The notes beneath the pieces are model-generated. The model was not told the origin of the DNA. It was given only the letters and a program-made list of their open reading frames with translations, and did no database searches. The position numbers were made by a program, and so were the translations under genes. DNA of 64,000 bases from NCBI GenBank assembly GCA_049682815.1, contig JBAUII010000079.1, positions 34,895 through 98,894 of the forward strand, read 5' to 3'. Origin of the DNA: DASWID01 sp049682815 (GTDB lineage Bacteria; Desulfobacterota_D; UBA1144; Nemesobacterales; CSP1-2). Positions 18,568-25,383 of this stretch are shown here, one piece after another (position 1 is the stretch's first letter; each line of letters begins with the position of its first letter).

Positions 18568-18660
18568 TAGACTTAACGCTTAAACTTAACGCATTTCATG
18601 CGCTATCCTCCTTTAAATTGGGAATGTCTCTAAATCCGGGAGCATTCCCTCTAAAAATTT
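18568..18660 (+). ncRNA. Candidate small RNA A with anti-Shine-Dalgarno motif
   Basis: A transcript of about 93 bases is predicted from the promoter at 18533-18561. It has a direct repeat (ACTTAACGC twice), a small hairpin (CGCAT/ATGCG), then ATCCTCCTTTAA (18605-18616), which matches the 3' tail of 16S rRNA and so would pair with ribosome sites. A 7-bp stem follows (GGGAATG 18620-18626, CATTCCC 18643-18649), then an AT-rich end. The block from the motif through the stem matches candidate B at 31.57 kb, which also follows a consensus promoter beside a tRNA gene. The weak U-tract is the main doubt. Confidence 0.5.
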
Positions 18661-18686
18661 ACAAAATGAGTTTGCTGAGAATAAAG

Positions 18687-19520
18687 TTACTTTAAACTTA
18701 AGTACTTAGAGGGGTTTAGTTTCTTGCCGTTTTTTATTATTTCATAATGCAGGTGTGTCCCAGTGGATCTTCCAGTGGAGCCTGCGTTACCAATAAGATC
18801 GCCACTCTTCACCCTTTGTCCTTCTTTCACATCTACCCTTGTCAAGTGTCCATAAAGTGTCTCGTACCCATTTTCATGCTTGATTATTACGGTATTGCCG
18901 TAACTATAGTACCAACCTGCTCTTTGGACCAATCCGTCAGCCGTGGCAAATACTGGCTGTCTAGGTTTGGCTTCGAAGTCTATTCCGGAGTGAAAAGCCG
19001 GTCGGGATTTGAACGGATCCTTTCTGTACCCAAACCCCGATCTGATAGCGGTTTGGATCATAGGCCTACCCAGGGGATAGCTCTTAATAACATTAAACAA
19101 CTCATATATATCCTTTTCCATGCTATCAAGATAGGATAATTCCAGTCCGTCGGCCGGAATGTACTCACCTCCCACGGACAATTCCTTGTTTATGCCTTTT
19201 TTGTCAAGTAACTCTTGCATTTCCAAGAGCTTCTTTTCGATTTCTACTAACCTAGATTTCAATACAAGTTCATCTTTGCTCATTTCGTTTAGGACGTTGG
19301 ACTGACTCTTCAGTTGGTCGGCCAGTTCTCTTTTCTGATGGGTACTTATTTCAGCTTTCTTGTAAAAATTATATGCAATAATGAAAGATAGAAGTGATAC
19401 CAGCGTGAGTCCAAAAAATGTGATTAGGATTATCTTAATGTGGTAAAGTTTGATGTTAAGGAATTTTGGTAGTGTGCTTTCAAATTTGAAAAAATGAATT
19501 TTATAATTTTCCCGTGTCAT
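18687..19520 (-). CDS. Membrane-anchored M23 (LytM-type) peptidase with coiled coil
   Basis: 277 aa. One membrane segment (about 29-51) is followed by a coiled coil (about 58-108) and a C-terminal peptidase_M23 domain (about 160-275). The zinc ligands His177 and Asp181 (FHSGID) and His258 (HLHYE) are present, with His225 as the catalytic partner, so it looks active. Such proteins cut peptidoglycan crosslinks or act as EnvC-like activators. The ribosome site AAAGGAGGAT is strong. Confidence 0.9.
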   Translation of the reverse strand: MTRENYKIHFFKFESTLPKFLNIKLYHIKIILITFFGLTLVSLLSFIIAYNFYKKAEISTHQKRELADQLKSQSNVLNEMSKDELVLKSRLVEIEKKLLEMQELLDKKGINKELSVGGEYIPADGLELSYLDSMEKDIYELFNVIKSYPLGRPMIQTAIRSGFGYRKDPFKSRPAFHSGIDFEAKPRQPVFATADGLVQRAGWYYSYGNTVIIKHENGYETLYGHLTRVDVKEGQRVKSGDLIGNAGSTGRSTGTHLHYEIIKNGKKLNPSKYLSLK

Positions 19521-19866
19521 TACCCATCCTCCTTTACAATAAGGTTAATTTATTGACCCATAAAGCGATTGATCCTCGGACTGTGCTTGTGATTCTAAAA
19601 CTTCGGCAAGCAATATAACATATTTTAAAAAAGATTTACAATATCAAATCTAAGAAATTAAAACTTTCCTCGCGCATAGGTATTTTGCAGGCCATGCATA
19701 ATGCTTAAAAAAAGAAATTGATTCAAAAAAGGGCCATGCGATGATTCAGACTTCTTTGGAGTTTCTCATCTATTACCTTGTGAGGTTTGTTATCGAAAAA
19801 TTATTCGTATAGAATTGACTCAGGAGCAATTGTGAAAGTCATCTTAAAAATTCTTGAACAGACAAT
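19521..19866. other. Intergenic region between divergent M23 and copper-chaperone genes
   Basis: About 346 AT-rich bases between two divergent genes. I see no gene, hairpin or consensus promoter; TTGACT near 19815 has no -10 at a normal distance. Confidence 0.35.
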
Positions 19867-20325
19867 GTGGGTTTGAAAGTTGATATGGTACTGAAACTCA
19901 TTATTACTTTCTCATTAGCGATAAAATTTGTCGCCGCCTCAAATGCGGGGGCGCAAATAGTGGTAAGTGATGCCTGGATAAGAGAATTACCCCCTGGCCC
20001 GTCGGTTACCGCGGGATACATGGTCATTGAAAATCTTGGAAACAATGACGACAAGCTCACAGGGATTAATGCTAGCTTCGCGGGGCACGCAGGGATTCAT
20101 ACAACCCAGATCGACAATAATGGAATTGCGCGAACGAATATGATACAGGAACTTGTAATACCAGCAGGCAAAAAAGTAGTATTGGAACCGGGTGCAACGC
20201 ATATAATGCTCACTGGCATAACTGAACCAATTAAAAAGGATGACACCATAAAGCTGGAGTTAATGTTTGAAAGAGCAGGTAGAAAAGAGATTTATGTGAA
20301 GGTTAAGGATTTAAGTGGTAATTAG
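19867..20325 (+). CDS. PCu(A)C-family periplasmic copper chaperone
   Basis: 152 aa from GTG 19867; ATG 19885 is an alternative. A signal peptide (about 1-29, ending AGAQ) precedes the DUF461/PCu(A)C domain: DAWIRELPPGPSVTAGYMVIEN, then a His-Met pattern (GHAGIHTTQ, NMIQEL, GATHIML). The family hands Cu(I) to the CuA site of cytochrome oxidase. Its stop is 60 bases before attL, so it is the last chromosomal gene before the integrated element. Confidence 0.87.
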   Translation: MGLKVDMVLKLIITFSLAIKFVAASNAGAQIVVSDAWIRELPPGPSVTAGYMVIENLGNNDDKLTGINASFAGHAGIHTTQIDNNGIARTNMIQELVIPAGKKVVLEPGATHIMLTGITEPIKKDDTIKLELMFERAGRKEIYVKVKDLSGN

Positions 20326-20384
20326 CCGATGGGATGTAGATGGTGTTATAATTAGAATCTCAAGTTGCCTTTTGACCACTACAT

Positions 20385-20434
20385 TGGTGGAGATGAGGGG
20401 ATTCGAACCCCCGACCTCCGCCTTGCGAAGGCGG
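20385..20434 (-). repeat. attL: 50-bp tRNA-Ala 3' remnant
   Basis: Identical over 50 bases to 31308-31357, covering the tRNA from the anticodon stem to CCA. Beyond 20434 the sequence departs from the tRNA, so this is the non-functional copy left by integration. Confidence 0.95.
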
Positions 20435-20456
20435 AAATATTAATCCCTAACTTATT

Positions 20457-21545
20457 CTAACTATTAGCAATATTAATAGTGGGTTTATACAGTGTGATTG
20501 TATTGTGATTGTTAAAGTTGGGTTCCAGCATTTTTACAGCGTTTTTCTTATGTTCTTGCGAGGGATGAGTATAGTGTTTCAGCATTCTAATATCTTTATG
20601 TCCAGTTATTTCCATTACCGTAATTATATCAACTCCCTTGGTTACCAGATCCGTTATAAAACTATGCCTTAGATCGTGAGGTCGGTAGTCTTCTAATTCA
20701 ACTTTATCTAAAACCCTTCTCCAAGCTTTACCTACGGAATCTTTACTACAATAATTAAACACTCTTTCTTTATCTTTATTTAAGCCACATATAACCTCAT
20801 GGGCAGTAGAGTTCATGGGTACAGTTCTCTGATTGTAATTCTTAGCATCTCTGATGATCATATGGCCAGTTTCCAAATCTATATCTGTCCACTTAAGCTT
20901 AATCAACTCGCTCACCCTCATTCCTGTATTTCTAGCGACTAAAATAAAGGCCTTAAGCATTATTGGAGCATTGTCAGTTATCTTATCAAGCGCATCGTGC
21001 GGAATGTATTTTGATTTTCTTTCATATTCCTCTGCGTTCAAAGGCTTTACTTTCTTAACATCAGAAATCGGGTTATTAGATGACTCCCCCCATCCAATAG
21101 CTCGATTAAACATGGAACGAAGTACGTTAAGTTCTCGGTTGATAGTTGATGGTTTAACTCCTTCTTGTTTTCTTAGAGATTTATATTTTTCAATTTGCCA
21201 GGAAGTAATTTGGCTTATGTTCGTATTACCTACAAATTCAAAAAACTTTCTTGTTACATGAGCTTCTCTTTTATAGCCTTTCTGATTCTCTGTAATCCAA
21301 TTTAGGTACTTATCTATCAAGTTTTTAAGAGGAATATTCTTCTCGGTTCTCTGCAGTTTATATCTTCCCTGCACTACCTCACCCATTCTTGCTTTTAGGG
21401 CTTGTTCGGCTTGCCCTCTTGTAAATATTCCAACATGTCCTATTCGTTCTTTTATCTGCCTTTTATTGTTGTAGTATGCGATCCACCAACTATTACCATG
21501 TTTGAAGATGCTTCCCATACCTCTTGCTCTTTGTTTACGTGCCAT
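20457..21545 (-). CDS. int: Tyrosine recombinase (integrase) of the element
   Basis: 362 aa. An N-terminal arm-binding region (GSIFKHGNSWWIAYY, about 11-25) precedes a SAM-like core-binding domain (about 72-160) and the catalytic domain (180-335). Catalytic residues are Arg210 (TGMRVSEL), Lys235, His290 and Arg293 (HDLRHSF), His316 (TGHKD) and Tyr325 (KHYTHPS). All are present, so it should be active. The 3' end of the gene carries two TGTGATTG motifs that look like arm sites. It is translated just after the ribbon-helix-helix gene, one base apart. Confidence 0.97.
   Translation of the reverse strand: MARKQRARGMGSIFKHGNSWWIAYYNNKRQIKERIGHVGIFTRGQAEQALKARMGEVVQGRYKLQRTEKNIPLKNLIDKYLNWITENQKGYKREAHVTRKFFEFVGNTNISQITSWQIEKYKSLRKQEGVKPSTINRELNVLRSMFNRAIGWGESSNNPISDVKKVKPLNAEEYERKSKYIPHDALDKITDNAPIMLKAFILVARNTGMRVSELIKLKWTDIDLETGHMIIRDAKNYNQRTVPMNSTAHEVICGLNKDKERVFNYCSKDSVGKAWRRVLDKVELEDYRPHDLRHSFITDLVTKGVDIITVMEITGHKDIRMLKHYTHPSQEHKKNAVKMLEPNFNNHNTITLYKPTINIANS
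20493..20511 (+). promoter_or_regulatory. Left arm-type integrase sites
   Basis: TGTGATTG at 20493-20500 and again at 20504-20511, one helical turn apart. The same pair at the same period occurs at the other end (31162-31180). Paired motifs just inside both att sites are typical integrase arm sites; this pair lies in the last codons of the integrase gene. Confidence 0.6.
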
Positions 21546-21546
21546 T

Positions 21547-21723
21547 TTATTTTACCCCCTTACATTCTCTTTTTTTTAATAGATCCGCCATTGCTTCACG
21601 GACCAACTCCGCCATTGCTCGGCCTTCCTTCTTTGCTACCGCTTTAAGCCTGTCTAATATTTCCTCGTCTATGTGTAGGTGAAATTGGCCTAATCTTTTT
21701 TTTCTCTCTTGACGTTTCTTCAT
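21547..21723 (-). CDS. Small ribbon-helix-helix regulator
   Basis: 58 aa. The pattern is an RHH strand (LGQFHLHIDEEI) followed by two helices (LDRLKAVAKKEGRAMAELVREA). It ends one base before the integrase start, so the two genes form an operon. A consensus promoter puts the -10 box 8 bases before the ATG, so the mRNA is probably leaderless. The divergent promoter overlap suggests it represses itself and the 21784 gene, as CopG- or Arc-type regulators do. Confidence 0.8.
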   Translation of the reverse strand: MKKRQERKKRLGQFHLHIDEEILDRLKAVAKKEGRAMAELVREAMADLLKKRECKGVK

Positions 21724-21731
21724 AATAGATT

Positions 21732-21759
21732 ATTATATACGAAGTAGGTATAATGTCAA
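21732..21759 (-). promoter_or_regulatory. Consensus promoter of rhh-int, overlapping a divergent -10
   Basis: On the minus strand TTGACA (21759-21754), 16 bases, then TATAAT (21737-21732). The plus strand has TATAAT at 21749-21754 facing the 21784 gene. The two -10 boxes form an inverted repeat, ATTATA-N11-TATAAT, a natural operator for a dimeric regulator. Confidence 0.75.
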
Positions 21760-21783
21760 ATAATAAATCTATGGAGGTAAATC

Positions 21784-22134
21784 ATGGACAAAAAGACCCA
21801 AATAATAACTTTACTAAACGATATAAAACCACCGCTTTTTTTATCACCAATAGACCTTTTCCAACGACTGGTCATAGACTTATATGTGGAGTTCCGCTAC
21901 ATGTCTGACGATCTCGTAACTGCCGAGGATATGTTTAGAATAGCCTTACCAATTCTAGAGAGTAATATTACCGAAGAGGATATTAAGGCATATCAGGAGC
22001 TCAAAAAAGACCCCGTAGTATGCCACCTTATGGCTAAATATCCGGTGATTAAAAAAGCTATGAGAAATGGACGCACATCACAACTCATTTACAACTTCGA
22101 GAGAAAAGTTGTTAGAAAGGATGGAGTGAATTGA
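21784..22134 (+). CDS. Unknown element protein, 116 aa
   Basis: A mostly helical, soluble protein with no family I recognise. Ribosome site GGAGGT lies just before the ATG. It is divergent from the RHH-integrase operon and shares its control region, so it is probably an early gene, perhaps regulatory. Its TGA overlaps the TTG of the broken gene that follows. Confidence 0.65.
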   Translation: MDKKTQIITLLNDIKPPLFLSPIDLFQRLVIDLYVEFRYMSDDLVTAEDMFRIALPILESNITEEDIKAYQELKKDPVVCHLMAKYPVIKKAMRNGRTSQLIYNFERKVVRKDGVN

Positions 22135-22378
22135 GTATTCGTCCTTGGATAATCAACTTAAAGTAATCAGATATATTTTGAGCAATTAGAAAAGTACGAT
22201 CCTGAGAAAGAGTGTCTTTTAATTGTCCAGGCTACCGAGAATACTGATTACCACTTTGCGAAACTATGGGTTTTCACAAAAAGGGATGGATCAGTTTATA
22301 GCATAGAACGTGCCTCCTAAATGTAATGGGATTGCCTATAACAACCTAGATGAAGTAACCTTTCCAGTAGAAACGTAG
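22131..22378 (+). pseudogene. Small unknown gene broken by two +1 frameshifts
   Basis: Three frames read in turn give one protein-like sequence of about 82 aa. Frame 1 starts at TTG 22131 (SIRPWIINLK), frame 2 runs from about 22165 to 22313 (for example NTDYHFAKLWVFTKRDG), and frame 3 runs from about 22311 to the TAG at 22378 (VPPKCNGIAYNNLDEV). Each switch needs one extra base. The TTG overlaps the previous stop, as in coupled genes. No family is recognised. It may be a decayed gene or contain sequence errors. Confidence 0.5.
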
Positions 22379-22483
22379 ATTAATAAAGCTTTACTTACCT
22401 TTATTTTAATTTACTATCCTTATTCGATTGCATTCCTATATGGTCGCGTTAGAAAATAAAGAGACAGTATGTCCCCCATCATT

Positions 22484-22620
22484 CTATGCTAGGCTTTCAC
22501 TGAGATCTTAGTGACGGCATAGGCTAGTCAAAGGGGGTTCATGGGGTTAAGGGGGTTCATATATGTACTTAACCCTGTTTAAATTCTCAGGGAAAAAATC
22601 AGGAAAACAGCAAACAGGGT
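22484..22620. other. Repeat-rich non-coding region, origin-like
   Basis: Within 137 bases there are: CTATGC/GCATAG (22484-22489, 22517-22522) enclosing a near-perfect 18-bp palindrome (22497-22514); a 12-bp direct repeat AAGGGGGTTCAT (22531-22542, 22549-22560); and inverted ACCCTGTTT/AAACAGGGT (22572-22580, 22612-22620). Such density suits a replication origin or regulatory site of the element. The rest of 22379-22774 shows no convincing gene. Confidence 0.45.
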
Positions 22621-22774
22621 ATATAAGTAACCCTCTTATTCAAAGAAAATGCAGCCACGGCTTGTACAGAGGCCTTAAAAGGGTATTTATAGACAAGAAT
22701 TTCTTGCTGGTCTTTGCAAATAAATCTTTCACGGGTCATTCCGCACGATATTCTAATAATGTATACTTTAATAC

Positions 22775-23065
22775 ATGAAAAGGTTAGCGTTCATTGTTTC
22801 ATTTTTATTGGTTATGTCAATAGCGGGGGTAGCCAATGCCCAGTACACGATAAATGATGTTTACTGGGACAAAGCAAGAGGAGAGTGGATGGTTGATGTT
22901 GAACCCTGGCCTCAGCAACCTGTGATAATTGTCCCTAACTACACATACAACGTATTCGTTCCTGCGCCACAGTATATACTTCCCGATACTTTTGAAGTGA
23001 TTATTCAGGAGCCGGTATTTGACGAAAAGCTGCTACGGGGTCTAATGTTGGACTTGCCGTACTGA
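22775..23065 (+). CDS. Small exported protein, unknown
   Basis: 96 aa with a clear signal peptide (about 1-22, ending AGVANAQ). The mature part is rich in Pro, Tyr and Val (EPWPQQPVIIVPNYTYNV) with no known family. TATACT at 22762-22767 ends 7 bases before the ATG, so the mRNA may be leaderless; the -35 is weak. It would act outside the inner membrane, possibly changing the host surface. Confidence 0.65.
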   Translation: MKRLAFIVSFLLVMSIAGVANAQYTINDVYWDKARGEWMVDVEPWPQQPVIIVPNYTYNVFVPAPQYILPDTFEVIIQEPVFDEKLLRGLMLDLPY

Positions 23066-23550
23066 ATGGGTGCAAGGTGTTAGTTATTTCTTTGACGTAT
23101 CGGTAGGTCGCTAGGATTTGAGTTGCTTGGCGTAACCAATTGATGTTTTAGGGATAAAGATTTAGTATAACTACGTCCCGAGCGTCTCAGGATGCGACAG
23201 TGGTTGCTAGTGAATTTTTAGGTATAGATTAAGAGGTTGATAAATGTGTTCCTAGAGGGATTCAATAAGTTATTTTTTCTCAACCCTTACCTTAGTACCT
23301 TTTCTTGATTTTAGTTGCTTGGAATCTTTACCAGAGGCCATAGAATCGAAAAATAAGTCAAATTTGATTTATCCCCTTTGTTCCGATTTCACTACAAAAT
23401 GTAATGCATATAAAGGAATACCTATATAGGATAAACCTTTACTTCTTTTATCTAGGGTGATTTTAGTTGCCTAGATAAGGGGTGTAAGGTTGATTATATG
23501 CGTTTTCTTTTTCGAGTTCCATAGAAAAAATTGCTTTCCCTTCTCGGATA
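23066..23550. other. Non-coding stretch with three related stem-loops
   Basis: No gene seen. A 16-base motif occurs three times on the plus strand: GATTTGAGTTGCTTGG (23115-23130), GATTTTAGTTGCTTGG (23307-23322) and GATTTTAGTTGCCTAG (23459-23474). The first and third are loops of hairpins with different stems: CGCTAGG/CTTGGCG (23109-23132, with G-U pairs) and TTATCTAGG/CCTAGATAA (23448-23478, perfect 9 bp). The second has a weaker stem. Confidence 0.5.
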
Positions 23551-24066
23551 ATGTATTGCCATATACTTATGATTGAGAATAACGGATGGCAAGCTAAGCC
23601 TAAGAAGAAAAAGGACTCCTACTATAAATCTATGGCTAGAGTCAGAAAGGTAAGGTATAGGCTTTCCAAAAGTGAAAGGATGGTTTTTGATGTTGAAATT
23701 GAACCTGAGTATATCGATTATAGCTTAGAAGATAAGGCGAAGATCAGCGGGTTAAGTTTGAAACGCTATAGCGAAGCTTTTAGCAAAATGAACCGGAAAC
23801 CTACAGTTAAGTTGGCGATTACAATTGGTCTGATCGAGAAAGACTTCACCGGAAATTGGTTTAGAAGGATTAATAAATTAATTGCATGGGCTGAAGCTGA
23901 GAAGGATTACAAGTATATTTTGATTTTGGAACGAGAAAAGGCTTTGATGCCAAAGCGATTAATAGCCACTGGAAGGGTAGCAGGCGAATCTGAGGATGAT
24001 GGGAAGTCTGAACCTGAATTACCCAAGGATATGCTTCCCGACCTGGAGCGGTGGGGACAACTATAG
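23551..24066 (+). CDS. Unknown element protein, 171 aa
   Basis: Basic at the N-terminus (about 14-45) and acidic at the C-terminus, with no membrane segments. The middle (KISGLSLKRYSEAFSKMNRK, then KLAITIGLIEKDF) looks helical and could bind nucleic acid. ATG 23569 is an alternative start; neither has a ribosome site. It leads a three-gene plus-strand set. No family recognised. Confidence 0.6.
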   Translation: MYCHILMIENNGWQAKPKKKKDSYYKSMARVRKVRYRLSKSERMVFDVEIEPEYIDYSLEDKAKISGLSLKRYSEAFSKMNRKPTVKLAITIGLIEKDFTGNWFRRINKLIAWAEAEKDYKYILILEREKALMPKRLIATGRVAGESEDDGKSEPELPKDMLPDLERWGQL

Positions 24067-24090
24067 TAAGTAAATTTTTAAGGAGATAGT

Positions 24091-24726
24091 ATGCCGATAA
24101 GAACATTTGATTATCGTACAGATGAAGAAAGAACGGAGCGAAATAAGATGACTTTGGAAGAGCTAGTCAGGGCAAGCACAGGCGGTCTAGGTCTAGATTC
24201 GCTCGAGGATTTTAAAAAAGCTATTGCAAGAACAGGTAAAGTTCCCATCGGTGTTTTTAATCCTGAGCTTAGACGAATAGGCATGGAGCATCTGAGCCAA
24301 TATAGGGGTGGTACACCTACAAGAGCGGAATTTCCTGTTTCCAAGATAGCACAAGGTGGAGGCGAAGGACTTAAGACATTATTGGAAGCTGCTGCTATAG
24401 GTTCAGGCAACTTAGAGAACATATCAGCTATGTTAATACCCAAATTGGGTATAGGATCTATTAATGCCTTGCGTTCCACTACGGGGTTTCTACCCATTGA
24501 ACTTAGCCCTAATAGATTCACGCCAGGCGGTTTCACACAAAAGATAGATTTGGGTGCAGGCCAGAGCGGGTTCGTATTTGGACGGCAGGCAGATTTGGAC
24601 TTGGCTAGAAACATGTTACAACGAAAGCAGGCACAGTTGGAATTACAGACAGGGCAGAGGAAGAGGCGATTTGGCAAACCTCAAAAAACTTCATTAATAG
24701 CACAGTATTTAGCACAGCAGGGATAG
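24091..24726 (+). CDS. Unknown element protein, 211 aa, structural-like
   Basis: Ribosome site AAGGAGA before the ATG. The protein is rich in Gly, Leu and Ala (about 85-135) with a basic Gln-rich C-terminus (RKQAQLELQTGQRKRR). Such low-complexity proteins occur among phage minor virion proteins, but I recognise no family. The next gene starts two bases after its stop, so they are coupled. Confidence 0.65.
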   Translation: MPIRTFDYRTDEERTERNKMTLEELVRASTGGLGLDSLEDFKKAIARTGKVPIGVFNPELRRIGMEHLSQYRGGTPTRAEFPVSKIAQGGGEGLKTLLEAAAIGSGNLENISAMLIPKLGIGSINALRSTTGFLPIELSPNRFTPGGFTQKIDLGAGQSGFVFGRQADLDLARNMLQRKQAQLELQTGQRKRRFGKPQKTSLIAQYLAQQG

Positions 24727-24727
24727 T

Positions 24728-25105
24728 ATGGCCGATAATTTGACTGATTATACAACTGAAGAGAAAATAGATGTTATAGCTGATTTTGCCAATATTGACT
24801 CTGAAAGGATTAATGACATGATTCTAAATTATGCCTCTATGTGCGTCAATGAAATAATGCCTCAAGATTGTACTGTCCGCTTCGACAAAGACTTTGTTAA
24901 ACTCACTATACTTGCTTATGAGACTGCACTCGATTGTTGGTTTAAGCTGTTAGACGACTACGATGGAGATAAAGAGAGTGGAGAAGGCTTAGAACCGCAT
25001 TCAATAAATGATCAACTTTACAGCTTTAATCAACAGATTCTCCAAGCGTTTTTTGAAAGGGTAAAAGAGGAAATGAGTGAAAGCACCCTTGAGAAGCTAA
25101 ACTAA
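24728..25105 (+). CDS. Unknown acidic element protein, 125 aa
   Basis: Acidic and helical, no signal peptide, no family recognised. It follows the 24091 gene almost without a gap. Its acidity beside a basic-tailed partner could indicate a complex, but that is inference. Confidence 0.6.
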   Translation: MADNLTDYTTEEKIDVIADFANIDSERINDMILNYASMCVNEIMPQDCTVRFDKDFVKLTILAYETALDCWFKLLDDYDGDKESGEGLEPHSINDQLYSFNQQILQAFFERVKEEMSESTLEKLN

Positions 25106-25148
25106 TTAAGATTTATCTACGGTGTAAAAGATTGCTTTACATTGATAA

Positions 25149-25250
25149 TTATTCTCTCCAATCCCGCCCTGTAAGATGTCTCCTTATATCATAGACACAG
25201 AGAGTAATCACAATTAGACATACTGTTTGAACAAGTAGAATTTTCTCCAT
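25149..25250 (-). CDS. 33-aa small membrane protein
   Basis: Starts at ATG 25250 with AGGAGG (25258-25263) 7 bases upstream. One hydrophobic helix (ILLVQTVCLIVITLCVYDI) is followed by a basic tail (RRHLTGRDWRE). The strong ribosome site and clean helix-plus-basic-tail design argue for a real small protein, similar in shape to toxins or membrane regulators, though no toxin family is recognised. It lies opposite the surrounding genes. Confidence 0.5.
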   Translation of the reverse strand: MEKILLVQTVCLIVITLCVYDIRRHLTGRDWRE

Positions 25251-25383
25251 ACTATATCCTCCTATTTTAAGCTAATTATAATTCCTTATTTAATTTATTG
25301 ATATTATTGGGATTTGGATTTAATTATTGAACTGGCATGTCAGAGACAATATAATTAGGGTAACAGCTCAAGTGGGGGGAAAA

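Noticed and set aside
18570..18625. Minus-strand reading of the sRNA motifs as AAAGGAGGAT ribosome sites of tiny ORFs
   Set aside because: The ORF after copy A has 8 codons and copy B has an overly close ATG; good promoters lie on the plus strand in both copies. The G-U pair in B keeps this as a minor alternative.
20385..20434. Second functional tRNA-Ala
   Set aside because: Only the 3' 50 bases are present; the D-arm and 5' acceptor strand are missing.
22563..22778. 71-codon frame after the repeat cluster in the element
   Set aside because: It begins inside repeats, has no ribosome site and reads through inverted repeats.
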